This document shows positions 17,050 through 26,318 of a DNA stretch of 64,000 bases, piece by piece. The position numbers and the translations under genes are program-made. Below the pieces are notes generated by a model. That model was not told where the DNA came from and made no database searches. It saw nothing but the letters and a program-made list of their open reading frames with translations. Numbering within the stretch: position 1 is the first letter of the stretch; every line of letters starts with the position of its first letter. Source of the DNA: Mycolicibacterium porcinum (GTDB lineage: Bacteria; Actinomycetota; Actinomycetes; Mycobacteriales; Mycobacteriaceae); the NCBI GenBank assembly GCA_002086835.1, contig MVIG01000023.1, forward strand, positions 22,076 through 86,075, in the 5' to 3' direction.

Positions 17050-17625
17050 TTAGACCGGTTGATCCGTTCCGGCGGCCGGAGTGAAGCTGCCCGATTCCAG
17101 CGCGTCGCGCATCTGGGTGGTGATCCACCGCAGGGTGTCGACGTCGCGCGGCAGTGTGCTCTGTTCGAAACCGACGATCAGGTACACGCCCCAGGCCGCG
17201 AAGTACCTGGCATTGCGGTCGTCGCCGATGAGCTCGAGCGCGGACTCGTAGAGGATGTCGAAGCGCAGCTGATCGACGACGGCCTGCACTTCGTACACGT
17301 CGGTATCGAGCGAGCTCCACACCCGGATCGCCGCCTCGGCGCCGTAGGGCAGGTCCAGGGTCTCGCCGATCAGGGTCTCGATGCGGTGGTGCGGGTCGTG
17401 ATCGGCGCGGACCGCCTCGACCACCCGCAAGGTGCGTGCTTCACGCCAGTGCGCGATCAGCTCCCTTGTGTAAGACGCCCAGTTGGGGAAGTAGTGGTAG
17501 AACGACCCGGTCGTCACGCCGAGCCGGTTGCATACCTCCGCAAGTTTGAGCCCGCCGTACCCGCGATCGGACAACACGTCCAGACCGGTTTCGAAGTACG
17601 CCTCCCGCGAAACACCCCCCGCCAT
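17050..17625 (-). CDS. TetR-family regulator upstream of the FUSC gene
   Basis: The 191-residue protein has an N-terminal TetR helix-turn-helix (about residues 8-55, LAEVCNRLGVTTGSFYHYFPNW) and a helical ligand domain. It is transcribed with the FUSC transporter gene and divergently from another tetR at 17704. The ATG at 17625 is preferred to one at 17697 because TACCGT lies eight bases before it (leaderless spacing) and the extra 24 residues would be poorly TetR-like. Ligand unknown. Confidence 0.8.
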   Translation of the reverse strand: MAGGVSREAYFETGLDVLSDRGYGGLKLAEVCNRLGVTTGSFYHYFPNWASYTRELIAHWREARTLRVVEAVRADHDPHHRIETLIGETLDLPYGAEAAIRVWSSLDTDVYEVQAVVDQLRFDILYESALELIGDDRNARYFAAWGVYLIVGFEQSTLPRDVDTLRWITTQMRDALESGSFTPAAGTDQPV

Positions 17626-17703
17626 GAGGCACCACGGTAGTCGTCGCCGAATTTTGGGCGTGGTGGGGCTTTGCTGGTCAGGCTGTATATAACGCACACA
17701 AAC

Positions 17704-18384
17704 ATGACGGAATCAGGGCTCTCAGGTGACGTGTGGCACAATTTGACTGTGGCCCACACAGCGAGCCGAGGTCCGGGACGGCCTCCTGCAGCAAAGGCAG
17801 CGGAGACTCGTGAACGCATCGTGCGTGCTGCCCGTGAAGTTTTTAGCGAACTTGGCTACGACGCAGCTACGTTTCAAGCGATCGCTATCCGCGCCGATCT
17901 CACGCGCCCGGCAATCAACCATTATTTCAGCAGCAAACGGGTTTTATATCGCGATGTGGTCGAGCAGACCAATGCGAAGGTGATCGCCGCGGGCATTTCG
18001 AAAGCGCGGGAAGCCACGACCCTGCTGAATCGGATATCGGCGTTCTTCGCCGCGGCGATGGATGCTGAATCCACCGACCGGTCTGCGGCGGCGTTCCTGG
18101 TGACTTCAGTGCTTGAAGCGCAACGACATCCCGAACTGATCTCCGAGGAGCACGACGCCCTGCGGAGCTCGCGGGAGTTCGTCAAGTGGGCGGTCGACGA
18201 GGCCATCCAGCGCGGCGAGCTCAGCACCGACACCGACATCCCGGCCATCGTGGAGATGCTGGTCGCGGTGATGTGGGGGATGGGCTTTTACGCCGGTTAC
18301 GTGGGGCATCGTGACGATGTGGCTGTCATCGTGGACAAGTTCGAACTCTTGATGGCGAACAAGCTCTGGCAGCTGCGCGACTGA
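17704..18384 (+). CDS. TetR-family regulator (Rv0144-like by context)
   Basis: The 226-residue protein has a typical HTH (about residues 36-82, FQAIAIRADLTRPAINHYFSSKRVLYRDVV) preceded by a basic RGPGRPPAAKAAETRERIV stretch. It is followed by two SAM-dependent methyltransferases, the arrangement of Rv0144-Rv0145-Rv0146 in M. tuberculosis as I remember it. The start could be ATG 17704 or GTG 17749; I chose the ATG, which lies behind a TATATAAC stretch in the divergent intergenic region. It probably controls itself or the methyltransferases. Confidence 0.8.
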   Translation: MTESGLSGDVWHNLTVAHTASRGPGRPPAAKAAETRERIVRAAREVFSELGYDAATFQAIAIRADLTRPAINHYFSSKRVLYRDVVEQTNAKVIAAGISKAREATTLLNRISAFFAAAMDAESTDRSAAAFLVTSVLEAQRHPELISEEHDALRSSREFVKWAVDEAIQRGELSTDTDIPAIVEMLVAVMWGMGFYAGYVGHRDDVAVIVDKFELLMANKLWQLRD

Positions 18385-18456
18385 CGCGTCGGCGCCGTGA
18401 GGTGCCCCACATCACCGTATAGCTTGGCTAACTTCTTCGGTAGCATTGCTTGGCAA

Positions 18457-20348
<1,892 letters not shown>

Positions 20349-20364
20349 GCCCTACCCGGACATA

Positions 20365-20406
20365 AACGTAAGGGGCGCCCCGATTGCGGGGCGCCCCTTA
20401 CGTTTT
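20365..20406. terminator. Bidirectional terminator between methyltransferase pair and small secreted gene
   Basis: Two perfect 19-base arms (20365-20383 and 20388-20406) enclose a four-base loop. T-runs are available on both sides (AAACGT at one end, ACGTTTTCT at the other), so it can stop transcripts from both directions. Confidence 0.9.
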
Positions 20407-20416
20407 CTCTCGCCGG

Positions 20417-20614
20417 TCAGCGGTTCGACATCGCGTTGGTGCGATTTACGTTGGTGTGCTTGACGGTGGTGTCGACCTGGGGAACGGTCGCCTTCTGATG
20501 CATCTGGTGCACCCAGAGGTGGTGGTCGACTCCGGCCGATGCGGGCGCGGACAGGCCCACGAGGGCGGTGGCCACTCCGCTGACGAGCAATGCGGGAACT
20601 CCGAACTTCTTCAT
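20417..20614 (-). CDS. Small secreted histidine-rich protein 1
   Basis: The 65-residue product starts with a signal peptide (MKKFGVPALLVSGVATALVG, cleavage probably after PASA, about residue 27). The mature part is about 38 residues with His at a high frequency (VDHHLWVHQMHQ and PQVDTTVKH). It shares DHH/SHH-W, VPxVDTTV and the signal type with the gene at 20762, so they are paralogues. Function unknown; the His content would allow metal binding, but nothing proves it. AGAAGGATAG precedes the ATG. Upstream lie a dyad and a CRP-like site. Confidence 0.8.
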   Translation of the reverse strand: MKKFGVPALLVSGVATALVGLSAPASAGVDHHLWVHQMHQKATVPQVDTTVKHTNVNRTNAMSNR

Positions 20615-20648
20615 TGATTATCTATCCTTCTAACGAAACACTCCGTCT

Positions 20649-20666
20649 AGGTCAACCGATTGACCT
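20649..20666 (-). promoter_or_regulatory. Inverted repeat AGGTCAA-ccga-TTGACCT
   Basis: A perfect seven-base inverted repeat with a four-base spacer lies 35-52 bases upstream of the first histidine-rich gene, in the expected promoter or leader region. It may be an operator or leader hairpin. Confidence 0.4.
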
Positions 20667-20700
20667 GGATGTTTAGTCCCATAAAACGACCCTGGGTGCG

Positions 20701-20714
20701 GTGATGGTGGTCAC
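20701..20714. promoter_or_regulatory. Candidate CRP site upstream of secreted protein 1
   Basis: GTGATGGTGGTCAC fits the GTGA-N6-TCAC core of mycobacterial CRP sites. It starts 87 bases upstream of the start codon at 20614; a near copy sits at 86 bases from the paralogous gene. Confidence 0.5.
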
Positions 20715-20761
20715 TGCACCCGTTCCGGGGTATCCGCGCTTGCCTGCCGGTGGCCGGCGTT

Positions 20762-20929
20762 TCAGTGGCTCTGGTGCACAGTGGTGTCGACGTGCGGCAC
20801 GGTCACGTGCGGGCCGATCTGATTCAGCCAATCGTGATGGGACACATCGGCCGAAGCCGGCCCGGCCAACCCGAGGACTGCAGTAGCGAGCGCGCTGGCG
20901 ATGACGGCGGTGAAACCTAACTTCTTCAT
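20762..20929 (-). CDS. Small secreted histidine-rich protein 2
   Basis: The 55-residue product has a signal peptide (MKKLGFTAVIASALATAVLG, cleavage probably after PASA, about residue 29). The mature part of about 26 residues contains DVSHHDWLNQ, HVTVPHVDTTVHQSH, six His in all. It is a shorter paralogue of the protein at 20417. The start at 20929 is the Met-Lys-Lys of the signal peptide, with AGAGGGAT upstream; a reading from 21028 would add a non-signal extension. Function unknown. Confidence 0.78.
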   Translation of the reverse strand: MKKLGFTAVIASALATAVLGLAGPASADVSHHDWLNQIGPHVTVPHVDTTVHQSH

Positions 20930-20944
20930 TCTTCTATCCCTCTT

Positions 20945-20995
20945 CAGTATCGCTTTCTTGATTGGTTCAACTAAAGCGATACTGGAATGATTCCA
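20945..20995 (-). promoter_or_regulatory. Two dyads upstream of secreted protein 2
   Basis: A perfect 12-base inverted repeat (20945-20956 with 20973-20984, CAGTATCGCTTT and its complement) is adjacent to the 13-base palindrome TGGAATGATTCCA (20983-20995). Both lie between the CRP-like site and the start codon and could be operators or leader structures. Confidence 0.45.
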
Positions 20996-21014
20996 AATTA
21001 AACGCCCGGAAGCC

Positions 21015-21028
21015 GTGATGGTGCTCAC
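21015..21028. promoter_or_regulatory. Candidate CRP site upstream of secreted protein 2
   Basis: GTGATGGTGCTCAC differs in one base from the copy at 20701-20714 and lies 86 bases upstream of start codon 20929. It fits GTGA-N6-TCAC. Confidence 0.5.
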
Positions 21029-21119
21029 TCGCCGACCCGGTGCGCCGACCCCGAGGCAGCCGCCGTATACAGGAGGGGAGCTGAGCCGTTTCGCGGCCCG
21101 TTATCGAGGAGGAATCCCC

Positions 21120-21983
21120 ATGCCAGGAGTGCAGGATCGCGTTGTCGTCGTCACCGGAGCCGGTGGAGGTCTGGGCCGGGAATACGCCCTGACGCTGGCC
21201 CGTGAGGGCGCCAGCGTCGTCGTCAACGACCTGGGCGGCGCCCGTGACGGCACCGGCGCCGGCCACAACATGGCCGATGAGGTCGTCAACGAGATCAAGG
21301 CCGCAGGCGGGCGCGCGGTTGCCAACTACGACAGCGTCGCCGAGCCCGAGGGTGCCGAGAACATCATCAAGACCGCGATCGACGAGTTCGGCAAGGTCGA
21401 CGGCGTGGTGTCGAACGCGGGCATCCTGCGTGACGGCACCTTCCACAAGATGACGTTCGAGCAGTGGGATGCGGTGCTCAAGGTGCACCTCTACGGCGGC
21501 TACAACGTCATCCGCGCCGCCTGGCCGCACTTCCGCGAGCAGAGCTTCGGCCGCGTCGTCGTCGCCACCTCCACCAGCGGCCTGTTCGGCAACTTCGGTC
21601 AGGCCAACTACGGTGCCGCCAAGCTCGGCCTGGTCGGTCTGATCAACACGCTGGCCCAGGAAGGCGCCAAGTACAACATCAAGACCAACGCGGTCGCCCC
21701 GATCGCGGCAACCCGCATGACCCAGGACATCCTGCCGCCCGAGGTGTTCGAGAAGCTCACCCCCGAGTACGTCGCCCCGGTCGTGGCCTACCTGATGACC
21801 GAGGAACTGCCCGACACCGACTCGGTGTTCATCGTCGGCGGCGGCAAGGTGCAGCGCACCGCGCTGTTCCAGAACGACGGCATCACCTTCAGCGAAGTGC
21901 CCTCCGTCGACGACATCGCCGCCAAGTGGGGCGAGATCACCGATCTGTCCGCTGCCCAGCAGGCCAGCTTCAAGCTGGGCTAG
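21120..21983 (+). CDS. Short-chain dehydrogenase, multifunctional-enzyme type (Rv0148-like)
   Basis: The 287-residue protein is a classical short-chain dehydrogenase: cofactor loop VTGAGGGLGREYAL, NDLGGA, NAG (VSNAGILRDG), catalytic Ser in VVATSTSGLFGNFGQANYGAAK with the YxxxK pair. The RDGTF/NDLGGARDGTG features resemble the (3R)-hydroxyacyl-CoA dehydrogenase domain of peroxisomal multifunctional enzyme 2, so a role in lipid oxidation or synthesis is likely. GAGGAGGAATCCCC precedes the ATG. It is followed after five bases by the quinone oxidoreductase, as Rv0148-Rv0149 in M. tuberculosis from memory. Confidence 0.88.
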   Translation: MPGVQDRVVVVTGAGGGLGREYALTLAREGASVVVNDLGGARDGTGAGHNMADEVVNEIKAAGGRAVANYDSVAEPEGAENIIKTAIDEFGKVDGVVSNAGILRDGTFHKMTFEQWDAVLKVHLYGGYNVIRAAWPHFREQSFGRVVVATSTSGLFGNFGQANYGAAKLGLVGLINTLAQEGAKYNIKTNAVAPIAATRMTQDILPPEVFEKLTPEYVAPVVAYLMTEELPDTDSVFIVGGGKVQRTALFQNDGITFSEVPSVDDIAAKWGEITDLSAAQQASFKLG

Positions 21984-21988
21984 AACTG

Positions 21989-22954
21989 GTGAAAGCGCTT
22001 GTAGCGCAGGCACTTACCGGTACAGCCGGGCTGGCGTACGTCGACGTCGACGACCCCGTGTCCTCCGACATGGTGGTCATCGACGTCGGCGCCGCCGGCG
22101 TCTGCTTCCCCGATCTGCTGTTGCTGCGCGGCGAATACCAGCTGCGGCTGGAACCGCCGTTCACGCCCGGCATGGAGGTGGCCGGAACGGTGCGTTCGGC
22201 ACCCGAGGGATCGGGATTCACGCCGGGCCAGCGGGTGTCCGCGATGACCATGCTGGGCGGGTACGCCGAGCAGGTGATGGCCCTGCCTGCCAACGTGATT
22301 CCCACCGCGGACGGTCTCGACGACGGCCAGGCGGCGTCACTGCTCGGCAATTACTACACGATGCAGTTCGCGCTGGCCCGCCGCGGTGGACTGGTGGCCG
22401 GGGAGACCGTCCTGGTTCTCGGTTCGGCCGGTGGCATCGGCGTCGCGTCGATCCAGTTGGCCAAAGCCATGGGCGCCAAGGTGATTGCCATGGTGCACCG
22501 GTCCGGCGCCGAGGAGTTCGTCTCGTCAGTCGGGGCCGACGTGGTGCTGCCGCTGGCCGACGGCTGGCGCGAGGCGGTCATGGACGCCACGGGCGGTCAG
22601 GGCGTCGATCTGGTTGTGGACCCGATCGGCGGCGAAGCCTTCGATGACGCGATCCGGGTGATGGCTCCCGAAGGCCGGCTGCTGGTCATCGGATTCGCCG
22701 CGGGCGCCGGGATCCCGACGGTCAAGGTGAACCGGCTGCTGCTGCGCAACGTCAGCGTGGTCGGCGTCGGTTGGGGCGAGTTCGTGCGGCGTCACCCGGC
22801 GGCCCAGGCACAGGTCGGGGCTGAACTGAACAAGTTGGTGGCCGGTGGGCTGCGCCCGCCGGCGCCGGTGCGGTTCCCGCTGTCGGATGGGGCGGCCGCA
22901 CTCGACGCACTGGCCAGTGGGCAGGTGCGGGGAAAGCTCGTCCTGGAGCCGTGA
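21989..22954 (+). CDS. NADPH:quinone oxidoreductase, zinc-free MDR family (Rv0149-like)
   Basis: The 321-residue protein is a medium-chain dehydrogenase/reductase of the quinone oxidoreductase type: GMEVAGTV, the nucleotide-binding LVLGSAGGIGVASIQLAKAMG, VDPIGGEAFD, and a C-terminal SDGAAALDALASGQVRGKLVLEP. No zinc-ligand cysteines of alcohol dehydrogenases are present. It begins with GTG at 21989, five bases after the preceding stop, so the two are co-transcribed. Confidence 0.88.
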   Translation: MKALVAQALTGTAGLAYVDVDDPVSSDMVVIDVGAAGVCFPDLLLLRGEYQLRLEPPFTPGMEVAGTVRSAPEGSGFTPGQRVSAMTMLGGYAEQVMALPANVIPTADGLDDGQAASLLGNYYTMQFALARRGGLVAGETVLVLGSAGGIGVASIQLAKAMGAKVIAMVHRSGAEEFVSSVGADVVLPLADGWREAVMDATGGQGVDLVVDPIGGEAFDDAIRVMAPEGRLLVIGFAAGAGIPTVKVNRLLLRNVSVVGVGWGEFVRRHPAAQAQVGAELNKLVAGGLRPPAPVRFPLSDGAAALDALASGQVRGKLVLEP

Positions 22955-22988
22955 TGAGCGCTTGCGCGAAGAACATCGAGGGGTAGCG

Positions 22989-23684
22989 ATGAAAGCCCTG
23001 GCCTTCGATGTGTTCGGGACCGTCGTCGACTGGCGGTCCAGCATCATCGGTGAGCTGCAAGCCTTCGGCAAAAGCCGCGGGCTGCAACGGGATTGGCCAG
23101 CCTTCGCCGACAATTGGCGGGCCGGCTATGCCCCGGCGATGGACCGGGTGCGCCGCGGTGAGCTGCCGTGGACCAGGATCGACGATCTGCATCGCGCGAT
23201 CCTGGTCGACCTGCTCGACGCCGCGGACATCCGGGCCGGGGACTCCGACATCGACCACCTCAACCGAGCGTGGCACCGGCTGGATCCGTGGCCGGACTCG
23301 GTGGTCGGACTGACCAGGCTCAAGCAGCGCTATGTCATCACGACATTGTCGAACGGCAATGTCTCGCTGCTGACCAACATGGCCAAACATGCGGGGCTGC
23401 CATGGGACTGCGTGATCTCAGCCGAATTGTTCCGGCACTACAAGCCCGACCCGGAGGCATATCTGGGTTGCGCCGAGCTGCTCGACATCGCTCCCGCGCA
23501 GCTGACACTGGTAGCGGCCCATCCCTCGGACCTGCGGGCCGCCCGCGCGGCCGGACTGGGCACGGCGTACGTGGCCCGGCCCTTGGAGTACGGGCCGGAT
23601 CGCGCCCCGCATAACGTCGCGTCCGACGACTTCGACATCGTCGCGACCGATTTTGTCGACCTCGCCGACCAGCTCGGTGCGTAG
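22989..23684 (+). CDS. HAD hydrolase, haloacid dehalogenase type II family
   Basis: The 231-residue protein has the HAD motifs in order: nucleophile Asp7 in FDVFGTVVDWR, the Ser/Asn motif TLSNGN, the Lys in HYKPDPEAY, and a late region (VAAHPSDLRAARAAGLGTAYV) where the usual acidic motif is replaced by HPSD. The layout matches L-2-haloacid dehalogenases, which hydrolyse 2-haloalkanoic acids with the Asp nucleophile. Substrate is not certain. GAGGGGTAGCG precedes the ATG, 34 bases after the previous stop. Confidence 0.85.
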   Translation: MKALAFDVFGTVVDWRSSIIGELQAFGKSRGLQRDWPAFADNWRAGYAPAMDRVRRGELPWTRIDDLHRAILVDLLDAADIRAGDSDIDHLNRAWHRLDPWPDSVVGLTRLKQRYVITTLSNGNVSLLTNMAKHAGLPWDCVISAELFRHYKPDPEAYLGCAELLDIAPAQLTLVAAHPSDLRAARAAGLGTAYVARPLEYGPDRAPHNVASDDFDIVATDFVDLADQLGA

Positions 23685-23693
23685 CGTAGAGGT

Positions 23694-24416
23694 GTGGACA
23701 CCGCATCGAGTGGAGCACTGCGCAAGGCACTTGATCTCCTGATCGATCCGCCGGCCGAGCCGGATGTCGGCAAGGGATATCTCGATCTCTTGGGCGAAGG
23801 CAGTGACGCCCCCAAGAACGCGGGATTCATCCAGAAGGTGTGGGCGTCACCGGTGGGGTCGATGCTCTACGACAACGCCCAGGCCCTGGGCCGCAAGCTG
23901 ATGACGGCATGGCAGGAGCCCACCGAATGGCTGAACGTCCCGCCGGGCGGCCTCGCGCTCGACGTCGGCAGTGGGCCGGGCAACGTGACTGCGGCGCTGG
24001 CCCGGTCGGCGGGCCTGGACGGATTCGCGTTCGGCGTGGACATCTCCGAGCCGATGCTGGCCCGCGCGGTCGAGGCCGAAGCGAGCCGGCAGGTCGGATT
24101 CGTGCGCGCCGACGCCCAGAAACTCCCGTTCCGAGACGGCGTCTTCGACGCGGTGGTATCGATTGCGGCGGTGCAGTTGATTCCCGATGCCGAGGCCGCG
24201 TTGGCGGAGATGGTGCGGGTGCTGCGGCCCGGCGGCCGGATCGCGATCATGGTGCCCACCGCGACGACCCGCGGACCGGCGAAGCTGTTGTCGAAGGGCG
24301 GCGCGCGGTTCTTCTCCGAAGATGAGCTCGGCGACCGCTTCGAAGGGCTGGGGTTGCAGCGGGTGCGGTCCAAGACCATGGGCACCATGCAGTGGGTGCG
24401 TGGGCAGAAACCGTGA
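23694..24416 (+). CDS. Class I SAM-dependent methyltransferase
   Basis: The 240-residue protein has the UbiE/methyltransferase-11 type SAM fold: LALDVGSGPGNVTAAL (motif I), GVDISEPMLARA, VRADAQKLPFRDGVFDAVVS and MVRVLRPGGRIAIM. The substrate is unknown. The start is GTG 23694 with TAGCGT six bases upstream, a leaderless spacing that uses the stop codon of the preceding gene. It overlaps the DUF456 gene by four bases (GTGA). Confidence 0.85.
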   Translation: MDTASSGALRKALDLLIDPPAEPDVGKGYLDLLGEGSDAPKNAGFIQKVWASPVGSMLYDNAQALGRKLMTAWQEPTEWLNVPPGGLALDVGSGPGNVTAALARSAGLDGFAFGVDISEPMLARAVEAEASRQVGFVRADAQKLPFRDGVFDAVVSIAAVQLIPDAEAALAEMVRVLRPGGRIAIMVPTATTRGPAKLLSKGGARFFSEDELGDRFEGLGLQRVRSKTMGTMQWVRGQKP

Positions 24417-24901
24417 GCACACTTGGGGTAGTTCTCGTCGCATTGGTGATCGCGCTGGGGTTGGTCGGCATCGTGCTGCCCGTCCTGCCCGGCGGCGGTT
24501 TTCTGGTCTTCGCCGCGATCGCGGTGTGGGCGATCGTCGAGCACACCACCGTCGCGTGGGTCACGCTCGGTGTCGCGGCGGTGTTCTTCGTGACCGCTGA
24601 GGTGATCAAGTACGTGTGGCCGGTCCGGCGCATGCGGGCGGCCGAAGTGGGGATCTGGAGCCTGGTCGCCGGCGGTGCGCTCGGCCTCATCGGCTTCTTC
24701 GTCATCCCGGTGATCGGCTTGGTGATCGGTTTCGTGGCCGGTGTGTACCTGGCGGAGTTGGCCGTGCGTCGCGATTACCGGCGGGCCTGGACGTCAACAG
24801 TGCACGCGCTCAAGGGCGTTGCGCTGTCGGTCGGTGTCGAACTGACGGGTGCGCTGCTGGCGACCGTCGCCTGGGTGACCGGCCTGGTGATCTCATCGTG
24901 A
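24413..24901 (+). CDS. DUF456-family integral membrane protein
   Basis: The 162-residue protein has about four to five transmembrane helices and the glycine-rich early segment LVGIVLPVLPGGGFLVF with GFFVIPVIGLVIGFVAGVYLAEL, the pattern of DUF456 proteins. Function unknown. It starts with GTG inside the stop of the methyltransferase and overlaps the YceI gene by four bases, so the three are translationally coupled. Confidence 0.8.
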   Translation: MSTLGVVLVALVIALGLVGIVLPVLPGGGFLVFAAIAVWAIVEHTTVAWVTLGVAAVFFVTAEVIKYVWPVRRMRAAEVGIWSLVAGGALGLIGFFVIPVIGLVIGFVAGVYLAELAVRRDYRRAWTSTVHALKGVALSVGVELTGALLATVAWVTGLVISS

Positions 24902-25425
24902 CGGCATGGACCCTGGGCCCCGATTCGGGTGAGCTGCTGCTGCGCACCGGTGTGACGGGTAGTGCGTCGCGGATGGGGCATCGGTTGACCATCGCGATGC
25001 GCTCGTGGCAGGCGACGGTCGAATGGGATGGTGACACACCGTCTGCGGTGGAAGTGACGGTCGTCCTCGACTCGCTGGACGTGCTGCGCGGCGAGGGCGG
25101 CATGACGCCGTTAACGGGTGCCGAGAAGGGCCTGATTCGATCCAACGCACTGAAGACCTTGCGCGCGAAGAAGTTTCCGCAGGCACGATTCCGGTCCACC
25201 TCGATCGAGCGCTCTGGCTCCGTAGTGCGGCTCGCCGGCGTCCTCGACCTCGCCGGCCACTCCGGTGAGCAGAACGTCGAGGTCGAGGTGTCCGATGACT
25301 CTGTGCTCGGCACGGCATCGGTGCGGCACAGCGAGTTCGGCCTCAAGCCGTACTCGATGCTGATGGGGGCGATGAAGGTGGCCGATGAGGTCGAGGTGAA
25401 TCTGACCGCCACCCGGCCGTCTTGA
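24898..25425 (+). CDS. YceI-like lipid-binding domain protein
   Basis: The 175-residue protein resembles the YceI family of small beta-barrel proteins that bind polyisoprenoid or amphiphilic ligands: SASRMGHRLTIAMRSWQATVEWDGD, LIRSNALKTLRAKKFPQARFRS and GVLDLAGHSGEQNVEVEV. No signal peptide is seen, so it may be cytosolic. It starts with GTG overlapping the preceding stop and closes the operon; an inverted repeat follows before the convergent ptbB. Confidence 0.8.
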   Translation: MTAWTLGPDSGELLLRTGVTGSASRMGHRLTIAMRSWQATVEWDGDTPSAVEVTVVLDSLDVLRGEGGMTPLTGAEKGLIRSNALKTLRAKKFPQARFRSTSIERSGSVVRLAGVLDLAGHSGEQNVEVEVSDDSVLGTASVRHSEFGLKPYSMLMGAMKVADEVEVNLTATRPS

Positions 25426-25442
25426 CCGCGCGTCGCGGTGCG

Positions 25443-25505
25443 CGTTGACTTCGACACCACGCACACCACTACCCGCGAAATCGCAGCGTCAGCTCAAAGT
25501 CAACG
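25443..25505. repeat. Inverted repeat element between yceI-like gene and ptbB
   Basis: Perfect nine-base arms CGTTGACTT (25443-25451) and AAGTCAACG (25497-25505) flank 45 bases that include the inner dyad GCGAAATCGC. It fills the gap between two convergent genes. It may be a transcription end structure or a dispersed intergenic repeat; copy number cannot be judged here. Confidence 0.45.
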
Positions 25506-25520
25506 GGAGCTGAGCGGCGA

Positions 25521-26318
25521 CTAACCGACCAGGCCGGCTCGCAGCGCCGCGAGTTCCTCCGCCGACACCCCGGCCGCCTCGAGAAACCCGCCCACCGAGC
25601 CGTACGCCTCGTCGAGCTTCTTCCACGCGGCGGCGAGGTATTCCTCCCGCACACCGAGCACTTCGTCGGTCAACCGCGCCTCGGCATAGGTGATCATCTC
25701 CGGAGCTTCCTGGGCCCGCGCCCGCACCGATTCCATGATCCGATTCCGCAGGGACGGGATGGCGCCGTTGCTGGCCAGGAAATCCTCGAAGATGCGGTCG
25801 CGGTCGACGCCCACCGCCTCCAGCACCGTGGCCACGGTGAAACCGGTCCGGTCCTTGCCGGCGAAGCAGTGGGCGAGCACCGGACGTTCCTGTCCCAGAA
25901 GAGAAATCACCTCGCGCACCGCGCTGTGCGCACCCGGCAGCGTCGGGAACTCCTCGTATACCTCGGTCATGTACCGGCGGGCCGCGATGGCCGGGTCCTC
26001 GCCCTCGGCGGATTCCGACATCACCCGCTGGAAGGTGCTTTCGTGCGGCGCGTCATTCGAGGGGTCGTCGGGATGGAAGGGCAGCAGATGGACCGCCACT
26101 CCGTCGGGCACCTGTCCGGTGCCTTGCCGCTGCACCTCCTGGTGCGACCGCAGGTCGGCGACGTCGGTGATGCGGAGCCGACGGAACACCGCCCGGCCGT
26201 CATCCGAGAGCTGGCTGAGCTGGCTGGAGCGGTAGAGCAGCCCCGGCCGGATCGCCGTGATCTCGGCGACGTCCCGGAAGTTCCACGCCCCCGACAGTTC
26301 TCCCAATCCGGTGGTCAC
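25521..26318 (-). CDS. ptbB: Tyrosine/lipid phosphatase PtbB (MptpB-like)
   Basis: The 265-residue protein closely follows M. tuberculosis PtbB as remembered: GAWNFRDVAEI near the start, ITDVADLRS, the P-loop HCFAGKDRTGF with Cys151, Lys155 and Arg157, and the C-terminal EEYLAAAWKKLDEAYGSVGGFLEAAG. The Lys in the P-loop is typical of this triple-specificity group, which acts on phosphotyrosine, phosphoserine/threonine and phosphoinositides. No signal peptide is visible. It starts with GTG overlapping the fadE2 stop by four bases, the same pairing as Rv0154c-Rv0153c. Confidence 0.9.
   Translation of the reverse strand: MTTGLGELSGAWNFRDVAEITAIRPGLLYRSSQLSQLSDDGRAVFRRLRITDVADLRSHQEVQRQGTGQVPDGVAVHLLPFHPDDPSNDAPHESTFQRVMSESAEGEDPAIAARRYMTEVYEEFPTLPGAHSAVREVISLLGQERPVLAHCFAGKDRTGFTVATVLEAVGVDRDRIFEDFLASNGAIPSLRNRIMESVRARAQEAPEMITYAEARLTDEVLGVREEYLAAAWKKLDEAYGSVGGFLEAAGVSAEELAALRAGLVG

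Noticed and set aside
18419-18430. TAGC-ttg-GCTA palindrome before the first methyltransferase
   Set aside because: Only four-base arms; likely by chance, although a TetR gene lies just upstream.
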